Part shown: positions 33,015 through 41,548 of the stretch, one piece after another
How the letters are laid out: each line of letters begins with the position of its first letter
Numbering within the stretch: position 1 is the first letter of the stretch
NCBI RefSeq assembly: GCF_900105325.1
Contig: NZ_FNSU01000003.1
Location: 4,477,501 to 4,541,500, forward strand
DNA length: 64,000 bases
Source of the DNA: Pseudomonas marginalis
Lineage (GTDB): Bacteria; Pseudomonadota; Gammaproteobacteria; Pseudomonadales; Pseudomonadaceae
Reading direction: 5' to 3'
The notes under the pieces: generated by a model
Seen by the model: only the letters and a program-made list of their open reading frames with translations
What the model was told of the DNA's origin: nothing
The model's database searches: none
Made by a program: the position numbers and the translations under genes

Positions 33015-34142
33015 ATGACGCGACATCCACATGTTTGGATGGGCCTCCTGTTGTGGTCGGTATTCGGCCAGGCGCACGCCGCCTGGACAACGAATATGGC
33101 GCCAGGGGCAACTGAAGTCAGTCACGCTGTGTTCGACCTGCACATGACCATTTTCTGGATCTGTGTAGTGATCGGCATTTTCGTTTTTGGCGCGATGTTC
33201 TGGTCGATGATCCTTCATCGCCGCTCTACGGGCCAGGTTGCGGCCAAATTCCACGAAAGCACCACCGTGGAAATCCTCTGGACCGTGGTGCCCTTGCTGA
33301 TCCTGGTCGCGATGGCCATTCCGGCGACCAAGACCTTGATCGATATCTACGACAGTACCGAGTCGGATATCGATATCCAGGTCACCGGCTATCAGTGGAA
33401 GTGGCACTACAAATACCTGGGCCAGGACGTGGAGTTCTTCAGCAACCTGGCCACGCCCGCCGAGCAGATCCATAACCAGGCCACCAAGGGCGAACATTAC
33501 CTGCTGGAAGTCGACCAGCCGCTGGTGCTGCCGGTGGGCGCCAAGGTGCGCTTCCTGGTGACCGCCGCCGACGTGATCCACTCCTGGTGGGTGCCGGCCT
33601 TTGCGGTCAAGCGTGACGCCATCCCGGGGTTCGTCAACGAAGCCTGGACCCGCGTCGAGAAGCCTGGCATCTACCGTGGCCAATGCGCCGAACTGTGTGG
33701 CAAGGACCACGGTTTCATGCCCATCGTGGTAGAGGTCAAGTCCAAGGCCGACTACGACACTTGGCTCGGCGAGCGCAAGGCAGAGGCCGCCAAGCTCAAG
33801 GAGCTGACCTCCAAGGAGTGGACGCTGGAAGAGCTGGTGGCCCGCGGCGACAAGGTTTACCACACCACCTGCGTGGCCTGTCACCAGGCCGAAGGCCAGG
33901 GCCTGCCACCGATGTTCCCGGCCCTCAAGGGTTCGAAAATCGCCACCGGGCCCAAGGAAGGTCACCTGAGCCTCGTCTACCACGGCAAGCCCGGTACGGC
34001 GATGGCCGCATTCGGCAAGCAGCTCTCGGAAGTGGATATCGCCGCCGTGGTGACCTACGAGCGCAACGCCTGGGGTAACAACAAAGGCGACATGGTCACG
34101 CCTAAAGACGTGCTGGCCATCAAGCAGGCGGAAAGCAAATGA
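33015..34142 (+). CDS. coxB: Cytochrome c oxidase subunit II with fused cytochrome c domain
   Basis: A 375-residue subunit of the aa3-type oxidase. A signal sequence (residues 1-22) is followed by two membrane helices (about 45-65 and 88-108). The CuA domain has HSWWVPAF and GQCAELCGKDHGFMP with the two Cys, His and Met ligands (around residues 185-240). A C-terminal cytochrome c domain follows with CVACH near residue 286, giving the caa3-like form found in pseudomonads. AAGGGGAACC precedes the ATG. It heads the cox cluster, 58 bases before coxA. Confidence 0.97.
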   Translation: MTRHPHVWMGLLLWSVFGQAHAAWTTNMAPGATEVSHAVFDLHMTIFWICVVIGIFVFGAMFWSMILHRRSTGQVAAKFHESTTVEILWTVVPLLILVAMAIPATKTLIDIYDSTESDIDIQVTGYQWKWHYKYLGQDVEFFSNLATPAEQIHNQATKGEHYLLEVDQPLVLPVGAKVRFLVTAADVIHSWWVPAFAVKRDAIPGFVNEAWTRVEKPGIYRGQCAELCGKDHGFMPIVVEVKSKADYDTWLGERKAEAAKLKELTSKEWTLEELVARGDKVYHTTCVACHQAEGQGLPPMFPALKGSKIATGPKEGHLSLVYHGKPGTAMAAFGKQLSEVDIAAVVTYERNAWGNNKGDMVTPKDVLAIKQAESK

Positions 34143-34200
34143 CTTCATTCATTGCGTATGCCCCGAACCGCCCCGCCCACTCGCTTGCAGGAGAACGGCC

Positions 34201-35790
34201 ATGAGCGCTGTGATCGATGACCATGGCCACGCCGGTGACCATGCCCACGGCCCCGCCAAAGGCTTGATGCGCTGGGTGCTGACCACCAACCATAAGGACA
34301 TCGGCACGATGTACCTGTGGTTCGCGTTCACCATGTTCCTGCTCGGCGGCTCGTTCGCCATGGTGATCCGTGCCGAGCTGTTCCAGCCTGGCCTGCAGAT
34401 CGTCGAGCCGGCGTTTTTCAACCAGATGACCACCATGCACGGCCTGATCATGGTGTTCGGGGCGGTAATGCCGGCGTTTGTCGGCCTGGCCAACTGGATG
34501 ATTCCGCTGATGATCGGCGCGCCGGACATGGCCTTGCCGCGCATGAACAACTTCAGCTTCTGGCTGCTGCCGGCAGCGTTCCTGCTGCTGGTCTCGACCC
34601 TGTTCACGCCCGGTGGCGGGCCGAATTTCGGCTGGACGTTCTACGCCCCGCTCTCCACCACCTACGCACCGGAAAGCGTGACGTTCTTCATCTTCGCCAT
34701 CCACTTGATGGGCATCAGCTCGATCATGGGTGCGATCAACGTGGTTGCCACCATCCTCAACCTGCGTGCGCCCGGCATGACCTTGATGAAAATGCCGCTG
34801 TTCGTCTGGACCTGGCTGATCACCGCATTCCTGCTGATCGCGGTGATGCCGGTGCTGGCCGGCTGCGTGACCATGATGTTGATGGACATCCACTTCGGCA
34901 CCAGCTTCTTCAGCGCGGCCGGTGGCGGTGATCCGGTGCTGTTCCAGCATGTGTTCTGGTTCTTCGGCCACCCCGAGGTGTACATCATGATCCTGCCGGC
35001 GTTTGGCGCCGTCAGTTCGATTATCCCGACCTTCTCGCGCAAGCCGTTGTTCGGCTATACGTCGATGGTCTACGCCACGGCGAGCATCGCGTTCCTCTCG
35101 TTTATCGTGTGGGCGCACCATATGTTCGTGGTGGGCATTCCGTTGGTCGGCGAGTTGTTCTTCATGTACGCCACGTTGCTGATTGCGGTGCCCACCGGCG
35201 TGAAGGTGTTCAACTGGGTCAGCACCATGTGGCAAGGCTCCCTGACCTTCGAGACGCCGATGCTGTTTGCCGTGGCCTTCGTGATCCTGTTCACCATCGG
35301 CGGCTTCTCCGGATTGATGCTGGCGATTGCCCCGGCGGACTTCCAGTATCACGACACCTACTTCGTGGTGGCGCACTTCCATTACGTACTGGTGCCTGGT
35401 GCGATCTTTGGCATCTTCGCCTCGGCCTACTACTGGCTGCCGAAATGGACCGGCCACATGTACGACGAAACCCTGGGCAAGCTGCATTTCTGGTTGTCTT
35501 TCGTGGGCATGAACATGGCGTTCTTCCCGATGCACTTCGTGGGACTGGCCGGTATGCCGCGTCGGGTGCCGGACTACAACCTGCAGTTCGCCGACTTCAA
35601 TATGGTCTCGTCGATTGGCGCGTTCATGTTTGGCGCCACGCAGATCTTCTTCCTGTTTATCGTGATCAAGTGCATCCGTGGCGGCCCGCCCGCGCCGGCC
35701 AAGCCGTGGGATGGCGCCGAAGGCCTGGAGTGGAGCGTGCCCTCGCCCGCGCCGTACCACACCTTCACCACGCCACCGGAGGTCAAATGA
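34201..35790 (+). CDS. coxA: Cytochrome c oxidase subunit I
   Basis: The 529-residue catalytic subunit, with twelve membrane helices. The heme a ligand is in TMHGLIMVFG, the CuB-Tyr cross-link motif in HPEVYIMILPAFG, the CuB His pair in AHHMF, and the heme a3/heme a ligands in AHFHYVLVPG. It reduces O2 to water and pumps protons. GCAGGAGAACGGCC precedes the ATG. Its stop TGA overlaps the ATG of a ten-codon frame that leads into ctaG. Confidence 0.98.
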   Translation: MSAVIDDHGHAGDHAHGPAKGLMRWVLTTNHKDIGTMYLWFAFTMFLLGGSFAMVIRAELFQPGLQIVEPAFFNQMTTMHGLIMVFGAVMPAFVGLANWMIPLMIGAPDMALPRMNNFSFWLLPAAFLLLVSTLFTPGGGPNFGWTFYAPLSTTYAPESVTFFIFAIHLMGISSIMGAINVVATILNLRAPGMTLMKMPLFVWTWLITAFLLIAVMPVLAGCVTMMLMDIHFGTSFFSAAGGGDPVLFQHVFWFFGHPEVYIMILPAFGAVSSIIPTFSRKPLFGYTSMVYATASIAFLSFIVWAHHMFVVGIPLVGELFFMYATLLIAVPTGVKVFNWVSTMWQGSLTFETPMLFAVAFVILFTIGGFSGLMLAIAPADFQYHDTYFVVAHFHYVLVPGAIFGIFASAYYWLPKWTGHMYDETLGKLHFWLSFVGMNMAFFPMHFVGLAGMPRRVPDYNLQFADFNMVSSIGAFMFGATQIFFLFIVIKCIRGGPPAPAKPWDGAEGLEWSVPSPAPYHTFTTPPEVK

Positions 35791-35819
35791 ACAGGGTAAG
35801 CGGAGGTGGTCATGGCTGA
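35787..35819 (+). other. Ten-codon mini-ORF linking coxA and ctaG
   Basis: An ATG overlapping the coxA stop (ATGA) opens a frame MNRVSGGGHG that ends at TGA 35817-35819, five bases past the start of the ctaG ATG. The mini-ORF contains the GGAGGTGG site of ctaG. Ribosomes finishing coxA could re-initiate here and be delivered to ctaG. Whether it is translated is not known; it may simply be chance. Confidence 0.35.
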
Positions 35820-36363
35820 CTCCGTGCCCCTCAAGCGCCTGGTTACCCGCCTGCTGATCCTGGTGGTAGCGATGTTCGCCTTCGGCTTTGCCCTGGTGCC
35901 GATCTACGACGTGATGTGCAAGGCGTTCGGCATCAACGGCAAGACGGCCGGGCAGTACGAAGGCGAGCAGGTCGTCGACCTCACGCGCCAGGTACGGGTG
36001 CAGTTCCTGTCCACCAATGCCATCGACATGGTCTGGGAGTTTCATTCCAAGGCTGACGAGGTGGTGGTCAACCCCGGTGCCGTCACCGAGATGCTGTTCG
36101 TGGCCTACAACCCCACTGACAAGCCGATGACCGCCCAGGCGGTGCCGAGCATTTCCCCCGCCGAAGCGGCGATGTATTTCCACAAGACCGAATGCTTTTG
36201 CTTCACCCAGCAAGTGCTGCAGCCAGGCCAACGCATCGAGATGCCAGTGCGTTTTATTGTCGACCGTGACATGCCCAAGGATGTGAAGCATTTGACCCTG
36301 GCGTACACGCTGTTTGATATCACTGCGCGCCAACCGCCCGTGGCTGTCCGTACCGGCGGCTAG
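35812..36363 (+). CDS. ctaG: Cytochrome c oxidase assembly protein CtaG/Cox11
   Basis: A 183-residue copper chaperone that inserts CuB into subunit I. One N-terminal membrane helix (about residues 11-33) precedes a periplasmic immunoglobulin-like domain carrying the copper motif ECFCFTQQ (near residues 126-133). The ATG at 35812 follows GGAGGTGGTC; a GTG two codons earlier is not needed. It overlaps the mini-ORF that starts at the coxA stop, indicating coupled translation. Position between coxA and coxC is the common order in pseudomonads. Confidence 0.96.
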   Translation: MADSVPLKRLVTRLLILVVAMFAFGFALVPIYDVMCKAFGINGKTAGQYEGEQVVDLTRQVRVQFLSTNAIDMVWEFHSKADEVVVNPGAVTEMLFVAYNPTDKPMTAQAVPSISPAEAAMYFHKTECFCFTQQVLQPGQRIEMPVRFIVDRDMPKDVKHLTLAYTLFDITARQPPVAVRTGG

Positions 36364-36398
36364 CTACTGTTTGCCCGCTCAATCAGGAGAGCGAATAC

Positions 36399-37286
36399 AT
36401 GTCGACTCATGATACGTACTACGTACCAGCGCAAAGCAAATGGCCGATAATTGCCACGATTGGCATGCTGGTCACCGTGTATGGCCTGGCCGTGTGGTTC
36501 AACGACCTGAAGGCGGCACGCCCTGAATCCCACGGGCCGTGGATCTTTTTCGTCGGAGGGCTGTTGCTGGCCTACATGCTGTTTGGCTGGTTCGGTGCAG
36601 TGATCAAGGAAAGCCGCGCCGGTTTGTACAGCGCCCAGATGGACCGCTCGTTTCGCTGGGGCATGACCTGGTTCATTTTTTCCGAGGTGATGTTCTTCAT
36701 CGCGTTTTTCGGTGCGCTGTTCTACGTGCGCCATTTGTCCGGTCCCGCATTGGCCGGCGAAGGCCCCAAAGGCATTGCGCACATGCTGTGGCCGAACTTC
36801 GAGTTTGCCTGGCCGTTGCTCAACAACCCGGACCCGAAGCTCTATCCCGCGCCGGAGGGCACCATCAGCCCGTGGGGCTTGCCGTTGGTGAACACCATCC
36901 TGCTGGTGAGTTCCAGCGTGACCATCACCATTGCCCACCACGCCTTGCGCAAGGGGCATCGCGGCGCGCTGAAAATCTGGCTGGCGATCACCGTCTTGCT
37001 GGGCCTGGCATTCCTCGGGTTCCAGGCCGAGGAATACATCCATGCCTATAAAGAACTGGGCCTGACCTTGGGTTCGGGGGTGTACGGCGCGACGTTCTTT
37101 ATGCTCACGGGCTTCCACGGTGCTCACGTGACCATCGGCACCATCATTTTGTTTGTGATGCTGATGCGCATCCTGCGCGGGCATTTCAATGCCGAGCATC
37201 AGTTCGGTTTCGAGGCGGCCAGTTGGTATTGGCACTTCGTGGATGTGGTGTGGATCGGGCTGTTTTTCTTCGTCTATGTGCTCTGA
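36399..37286 (+). CDS. coxC: Cytochrome c oxidase subunit III
   Basis: A 295-residue integral membrane subunit with seven helices. Family features include the N-terminal YYVPAQSKWP, MTWFIFSEVMFFIAFFGALFYVRH, and the C-terminal FHGAHVTIGTI and ASWYWHFVDVVWIGLFFFVYVL. It stabilises subunit I during turnover. CAGGAGAGCG precedes the ATG. A convergent DUF2909 gene ends only six bases past its stop. Confidence 0.97.
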   Translation: MSTHDTYYVPAQSKWPIIATIGMLVTVYGLAVWFNDLKAARPESHGPWIFFVGGLLLAYMLFGWFGAVIKESRAGLYSAQMDRSFRWGMTWFIFSEVMFFIAFFGALFYVRHLSGPALAGEGPKGIAHMLWPNFEFAWPLLNNPDPKLYPAPEGTISPWGLPLVNTILLVSSSVTITIAHHALRKGHRGALKIWLAITVLLGLAFLGFQAEEYIHAYKELGLTLGSGVYGATFFMLTGFHGAHVTIGTIILFVMLMRILRGHFNAEHQFGFEAASWYWHFVDVVWIGLFFFVYVL

Positions 37287-37292
37287 GGCGAC

Positions 37293-37496
37293 TTACCAGG
37301 GCGCATGAGATACCAGCTGGCCGCTGAAAAATCCCCAGGCGATCAATGCCACGGTGATCACGGCCAGTACCACACGCACGGTCAAGGCCGTCACGAGGCG
37401 GTTGGAGTTGCCCTCGTCCTTGACCAGGAAGAACAGGCCACTGAACAGGCTCACGACGGTCGCGATCAGCATCAGGGCAATGGCTGCTTTGAGCAT
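37293..37496 (-). CDS. DUF2909 twin-transmembrane small protein
   Basis: A 67-residue protein with two hydrophobic helices (about residues 5-25 and 35-56) joined by a short charged turn KDEGNSNR. It matches the DUF2909 (twin transmembrane) family, which commonly sits in cytochrome oxidase clusters; function unknown. It is read on the opposite strand to the cox genes around it, ending six bases from coxC and starting 45 bases before the SURF1 start. The ATG at 37496 has CCAGGAACC upstream. Any cox read-through transcript would be antisense to it. Confidence 0.88.
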   Translation of the reverse strand: MLKAAIALMLIATVVSLFSGLFFLVKDEGNSNRLVTALTVRVVLAVITVALIAWGFFSGQLVSHAPW

Positions 37497-37541
37497 GGTC
37501 TGGTTCCTGGCGTTGGTGGGCATTAAGGGGATGGGCGGGCA

Positions 37542-38306
37542 ATGAAAACAAGTATAGCCAGCGCCATGAAACGCTTTCGTCCAGGTATCGCACCGACTGT
37601 GGTGGTGATGATTCTGCTGCCTTTGATGGTGGGCTTGGGCGTCTGGCAGCTGTCGCGCGGCCATGAGAAGCAGTTGCTGGTGGACAGCTATGCCGAACGC
37701 CGCGCCGCTGAGCCGATCAGCAGTGTGCAACTCGGGGATATGGCGGACCCGGCCTTTCGCCGCGTGCATCTGCGCGGGCAATTCGATGCCGAGCACAGCG
37801 TATTGCTGGATAACCGCATGCGCGACGGCAAGGCAGGTGTCGAGTTGCTGCAACCCTTTCATGACCAGGCCAGCGGCCTGTGGTTATTGCTCAATCGGGG
37901 CTGGTTGCCGTGGCCGGATCGGCGCACCCCGCCCGTCTTCACCACCCCGGATCAGCCTTTAAATCTCGACGCCTGGGTGTATGTCGCGCCCGGCGAAACC
38001 TTCCAGCTGCATGCGGACCCCACGACCGCGCAATGGCCGCGCCTGTTGACCGCGTTGCACCCCGCCGCGCTGTGGGCTGAGCTGGGCCGCAACGGTTTTG
38101 CCTATGAGCTGCGCACCGAAGCCGGCCCCGGCACGTACGAAACCACCTGGCCCATCGTTGCGATGGGGCCGGAAAAACACTTGGCCTACGCGGTGCAGTG
38201 GTTCGCCATGTCCCTGGCGCTACTGGCTCTTTACCTCTACCTCGGATGGCACACCACAAAGGAGAAGCCCCATGGGAACGGCCACGAATCCACTCAACAT
38301 GTCTGA
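37542..38306 (+). CDS. SURF1-family oxidase assembly protein
   Basis: A 254-residue membrane protein that assists heme a insertion into subunit I. An N-terminal helix (about residues 19-36, ending LGVWQLSRGHEKQ) and a C-terminal helix (HLAYAVQWFAMSLALLALYLYLGW split across about 212-235) enclose a periplasmic domain with LRGQFDAEHSVLLDNR and LLNRGWLP. The start is uncertain: ATG at 37542 has a G-rich site before it, while ATG at 37566 matches the usual N-terminus MKRFRPG but has no clear site. It overlaps the next gene by 35 bases. Confidence 0.9.
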   Translation: MKTSIASAMKRFRPGIAPTVVVMILLPLMVGLGVWQLSRGHEKQLLVDSYAERRAAEPISSVQLGDMADPAFRRVHLRGQFDAEHSVLLDNRMRDGKAGVELLQPFHDQASGLWLLLNRGWLPWPDRRTPPVFTTPDQPLNLDAWVYVAPGETFQLHADPTTAQWPRLLTALHPAALWAELGRNGFAYELRTEAGPGTYETTWPIVAMGPEKHLAYAVQWFAMSLALLALYLYLGWHTTKEKPHGNGHESTQHV

Positions 38307-38856
38307 GGTGCCTGATCGGCGCAAAGGCCGCTGGCAGCTGATGCTGATCCTGCTGATGGTGATCGGTCCGATGGTGCTGGCCACCTTCATGTACAAACTG
38401 CAGTTCTGGGTGCCGGACAGTCGCAGCTACCACGGAGAAATGATCGGTAACGGTCAGACCCGCGCCGATATTGGCGTGCAGGCCGATGAACAGCGCTGGC
38501 AGTTGCTGGTCACCGCGCCTGGCGCCTGCGCCGCCGATTGCCAGCAACTGGTGTACCTCGCGCGCCAGTTGCAGATCGGCCTGGGGCGCGACGCTTCACG
38601 CGCCAGCCATGCCTTGGCCAGTGCGCAACCGGTCGCTGCCGACTATGACACCAAGCTCAAGGCCGAATACCCGCAATTGCAGCGCTACTCACTGGATCTC
38701 TCGACCTTCACCAAAAACGCCGCCGCGCCGGGCGCTGCGCAACTGTGGATCGTCGACCCCCACGGCAACCTGGTGCTGCGCTACGACGCCAAGGTCAAGG
38801 GCAAGGACTTGCTCAATGACCTGCGCCACCTGTTGAAACTGTCGAACATCGGATAA
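38272..38856 (+). CDS. Membrane-anchored SCO-like protein with CxxxC motif
   Basis: A 194-residue protein with one N-terminal membrane helix (about residues 22-41) and a periplasmic domain. The domain looks thioredoxin/SCO-like. QRWQLLVTAPGACAADC has cysteines 86 and 90 in a CxxxC pattern, at the place where SCO has its copper motif. LWIVDPHGNLVLRYD near residue 160 resembles the SCO strand before the last helix. The third SCO ligand, a His in a DHS segment, is not seen. It is usually annotated only as hypothetical. AAAGGAG lies seven bases before the ATG, inside the SURF1 gene. A role in copper or thiol handling for CuA/CuB is inferred. Confidence 0.8.
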   Translation: MGTATNPLNMSEVPDRRKGRWQLMLILLMVIGPMVLATFMYKLQFWVPDSRSYHGEMIGNGQTRADIGVQADEQRWQLLVTAPGACAADCQQLVYLARQLQIGLGRDASRASHALASAQPVAADYDTKLKAEYPQLQRYSLDLSTFTKNAAAPGAAQLWIVDPHGNLVLRYDAKVKGKDLLNDLRHLLKLSNIG

Positions 38857-38866
38857 GGGCATCGTC

Positions 38867-39946
38867 ATGGCCAAACCTGGATTTCGCCTCGCGTTGTTTG
38901 CCACCCTGCTGGCGCTGATCGTCGTGCTGCTCGGCGCCTACACCCGCCTGACCCACGCCGGCCTCGGTTGCCCGGACTGGCCGGGCTGCTACGGCTTTAT
39001 CAGCGTGCCGCAAAGCGAGGCCCAGCTGGCCCATGCCGAATTGCATTTTCCCGATACGCCCGTGGAGGCTGACAAGGGCTGGGCGGAGATGACCCATCGC
39101 TACTTCGCCGGCACCCTGGGCCTGTTGATTGTGCTGTTGGCGGCGCGTTCGTGGAGCCATCGGCGTGATCCGGGCCAGCCAGTGAAACTGCCGTTGTTTC
39201 TGTTGATAGTGGTGTTCGCCCAGGCGGCGTTTGGCATGTGGACGGTGACCTTGAAGCTGTGGCCCCAGGTGGTGACGGGGCACTTGTTGGGCGGCTTTGC
39301 GACCTTGAGCCTGTTGTTCCTGCTGACCCTGCGCTTGTCTGGGGTGTTGCCCGCGTTGATCGTGCCCAGGCGCCTGCAATATTGGGCCACGGCGGGTCTG
39401 GTGCTGGTGATCGGCCAGATCGCCTTGGGCGGCTGGGTCAGTTCCAACTATGCAGCGGTGGCCTGCATCGATTTGCCCACCTGCCATGGCCAGTGGTGGC
39501 CTGCGGCGGACTTTGCCAACGGCTTTCACCTGACCCAGCACATCGGCCCCAATTACCTGGGCGGCCAGCTCGACAGCGACGCGCGCACCGCTATCCACCT
39601 GACCCACCGCATCGGTGCAGTGCTGGTCACCCTGGTGCTTGCGGGGCTGGCCTGGCAGCTGCGTGCGGTGGGTATGACGCGGCTCGCGGGCCTGCTGTTG
39701 ATTGCCCTGGCGGCACAAATCAGCCTGGGCCTGAGCAACGTGTATTTCCACCTGCCGCTGCCGGTTGCGGTCGGCCATAACGCCGGCGGTGCAGCGTTGT
39801 TATTGACCCTGGTGCTGGTCAATTACCACGCCCGCACCAGTCTGGTCCGGGTGCGTCACCAGTTGCCCTTCGGCTGGCGCTTCAGCCCGCGCAAACACGT
39901 ATCGGGCCTCATCACCCTTAAAGGAGAGATGCCATGGCGACCTTGA
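38867..39946 (+). CDS. ctaA: Heme A synthase (COX15/CtaA)
   Basis: A 359-residue inner-membrane enzyme that oxidises the methyl group of heme O to give heme A. Eight hydrophobic helices are seen. Conserved histidines occur in LTHAGLGCPDWPGCYG (about residues 27-41), EMTHRYFAG, THRIGAVLVT and VGHNAGGA. The paired CxxxxxxC motif appears in both halves (GCPDWPGC and CIDLPTC), as in the proteobacterial type. The 3' end overlaps cyoE by 13 bases. Confidence 0.95.
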   Translation: MAKPGFRLALFATLLALIVVLLGAYTRLTHAGLGCPDWPGCYGFISVPQSEAQLAHAELHFPDTPVEADKGWAEMTHRYFAGTLGLLIVLLAARSWSHRRDPGQPVKLPLFLLIVVFAQAAFGMWTVTLKLWPQVVTGHLLGGFATLSLLFLLTLRLSGVLPALIVPRRLQYWATAGLVLVIGQIALGGWVSSNYAAVACIDLPTCHGQWWPAADFANGFHLTQHIGPNYLGGQLDSDARTAIHLTHRIGAVLVTLVLAGLAWQLRAVGMTRLAGLLLIALAAQISLGLSNVYFHLPLPVAVGHNAGGAALLLTLVLVNYHARTSLVRVRHQLPFGWRFSPRKHVSGLITLKGEMPWRP

Positions 39947-40833
39947 TCGGCGCGCGCCACAGCCAGGCGATCTGGCGCGACTACCTGGAGCTGACCAAGC
40001 CGAAAGTGGTGGTGCTGATGCTCATCACCTCCCTGGTCGGCATGTTCCTCGCCACCCGCGCCGGTGTGCCGTGGGCGGTGCTGGTTTTCGGCAACCTGGG
40101 GATAGCCCTGTGTGCCGGTGGCGCGGCGGCGGTGAACCATGTGGTGGACCGGCGGATTGATGCGGTGATGGCCCGCACCCATAAGCGACCGTTGGCGGAG
40201 GGGCGTGTGTCGCCGGTGGCGGCGCTGGCCTTTGCTTTGTTTCTAGCCGTTGCAGGATTGGCCTTGTTGCTGGCGTTCACCAATCCCCTGGCGGCATGGC
40301 TGACGCTGGCTTCGCTGCTCGGTTACGCGGTGGTCTACACCGGTTTTCTCAAGCGTGCGACGCCGCAAAATATTGTCATCGGAGGCCTGGCCGGTGCCGC
40401 GCCACCGCTGTTGGGCTGGGTTGCCGTCACCGGCCATGTCAGCGCCGAACCCTTGTTGCTGGTGCTGATCATCTTCGCCTGGACCCCGCCGCACTTCTGG
40501 GCCCTGGCCATTCACCGCAAGGAGGAATACGCCAAGGCCGATATCCCGATGCTGCCCGTCACTCACGGCGAGCACTACACCAAGGTGCATATCCTGCTCT
40601 ATACCTTCGCCCTGTTGGCGGTGAGCCTGATGCCCTATGTGATCCACATGAGCGGCCCGCTCTACCTGGCCTGTGCGCTGGTTTTGGGCGGACGCTTTCT
40701 GCAATGGGCCTGGGTGCTGTACCGTGGCGCTCAGCCGCACGCGGCGATCAACACCTTCAAGTACTCTATCTGGTACCTGTTCCTGCTGTTTATCGCCCTG
40801 CTCGTAGACCACTACTTACTGTTGAACCTATGA
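39934..40833 (+). CDS. cyoE: Protoheme IX farnesyltransferase (heme O synthase)
   Basis: A 299-residue UbiA-type prenyltransferase that adds a farnesyl group to heme B, making heme O for CtaA. The Asp-rich motif NHVVDRRIDAVMARTHKRPL lies near residues 68-87, and a second conserved loop with TPPHFWALAIHRKEEYAKAD lies near residue 187. Nine helices. AAAGGAGAGATGCC precedes the ATG. In the aa3 cluster the name ctaB is equally used. It overlaps the SCO gene by four bases (ATGA). Confidence 0.96.
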   Translation: MATLIGARHSQAIWRDYLELTKPKVVVLMLITSLVGMFLATRAGVPWAVLVFGNLGIALCAGGAAAVNHVVDRRIDAVMARTHKRPLAEGRVSPVAALAFALFLAVAGLALLLAFTNPLAAWLTLASLLGYAVVYTGFLKRATPQNIVIGGLAGAAPPLLGWVAVTGHVSAEPLLLVLIIFAWTPPHFWALAIHRKEEYAKADIPMLPVTHGEHYTKVHILLYTFALLAVSLMPYVIHMSGPLYLACALVLGGRFLQWAWVLYRGAQPHAAINTFKYSIWYLFLLFIALLVDHYLLLNL

Positions 40834-41465
40834 CTCGAACTCAAAAAACCGTCTTTATCCTGGTGGCCATCGTCGCGTTGATCATGGGCCTGACCGTTAA
40901 CAAAGTGCTCTCGGGCAAGGGCCAGGGCGACCCTACCGCGTTGATCGACGCCGGCATCATCCTGCTGCCGCAAAGCCGCCAGCTGCCGCCGGTCAGCATG
41001 ACCAACCAGGACGGCCAGCCGGTGCGGGTCAACGAGTTGAAAGGCAAGTGGAGCCTGCTGTTCTTCGGCTACACCTTCTGCCCCGACATCTGCCCGACCA
41101 CCCTCGCCCAACTGCGCCAGATCAAGAGCGAGTTGCCTAAGGAGGCTGTGGATAAGTTGCAGGTAATCCTGGTCAGCGTCGACCCGAACCGCGACACCCC
41201 GACCCAGCTCAAGCAGTACCTGGGCTACTTCGACCCGCAATTCGAAGGCCTCGCCGGCGCGAACGTGGAGGATGTGCAGAAGGTCTCGAATGCCGTGAGC
41301 ATCCCGTTCATCCCGGCAGACACCAGCAAGCCCAACTACACCGTCGACCACAGCGGCAACCTGGCGCTGATCGGTCCGGATGGTACCCAGCGCGGCTTTA
41401 TCCGTGCGCCGTTGAACAACCAGAAGCTGGTGGCGCAACTGCCAGGGCTGTTGCAGCGCAAGTAA
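40830..41465 (+). CDS. SCO-family copper chaperone
   Basis: A 211-residue membrane-anchored thioredoxin-fold protein for CuA assembly (SCO1/SenC). The N-terminal helix spans residues 7-24. Copper ligands are Cys84 and Cys88 in FCPDICPT and His174 in VDHSGN, the complete SCO set. The ATG overlaps the cyoE stop (ATGA), so it is translated with it. Last gene of the cox cluster; a REP hairpin with a T-run follows 18 bases after the stop. Confidence 0.95.
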   Translation: MTRTQKTVFILVAIVALIMGLTVNKVLSGKGQGDPTALIDAGIILLPQSRQLPPVSMTNQDGQPVRVNELKGKWSLLFFGYTFCPDICPTTLAQLRQIKSELPKEAVDKLQVILVSVDPNRDTPTQLKQYLGYFDPQFEGLAGANVEDVQKVSNAVSIPFIPADTSKPNYTVDHSGNLALIGPDGTQRGFIRAPLNNQKLVAQLPGLLQRK

Positions 41466-41483
41466 CAAGGCAATACACAACAC

Positions 41484-41518
41484 ATGTGGGAGGGGGTAAG
41501 CCCCCTCCCACATTTTTT
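41484..41518 (+). terminator. REP palindrome acting as probable terminator of the cox cluster
   Basis: ATGTGGGAGGGGG and CCCCCTCCCACAT form a perfect 13-pair stem with loop TAAG, followed by six T. It belongs to the same REP family as the copies at 6761 and 31946. Placed between the convergent SCO and metQ genes, it can end transcription from the left. Confidence 0.8.
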
Positions 41519-41548
41519 GATCTCCAGCGTGTTGGAGACCGAGTCGGA

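Noticed and set aside
34120..36333. Open frame of about 740 codons opposite coxA and ctaG
   Set aside because: Sequence is dominated by His, Arg, Gln, Glu and Asp repeats typical of the reverse of membrane-protein codons. coxA and ctaG are certain.
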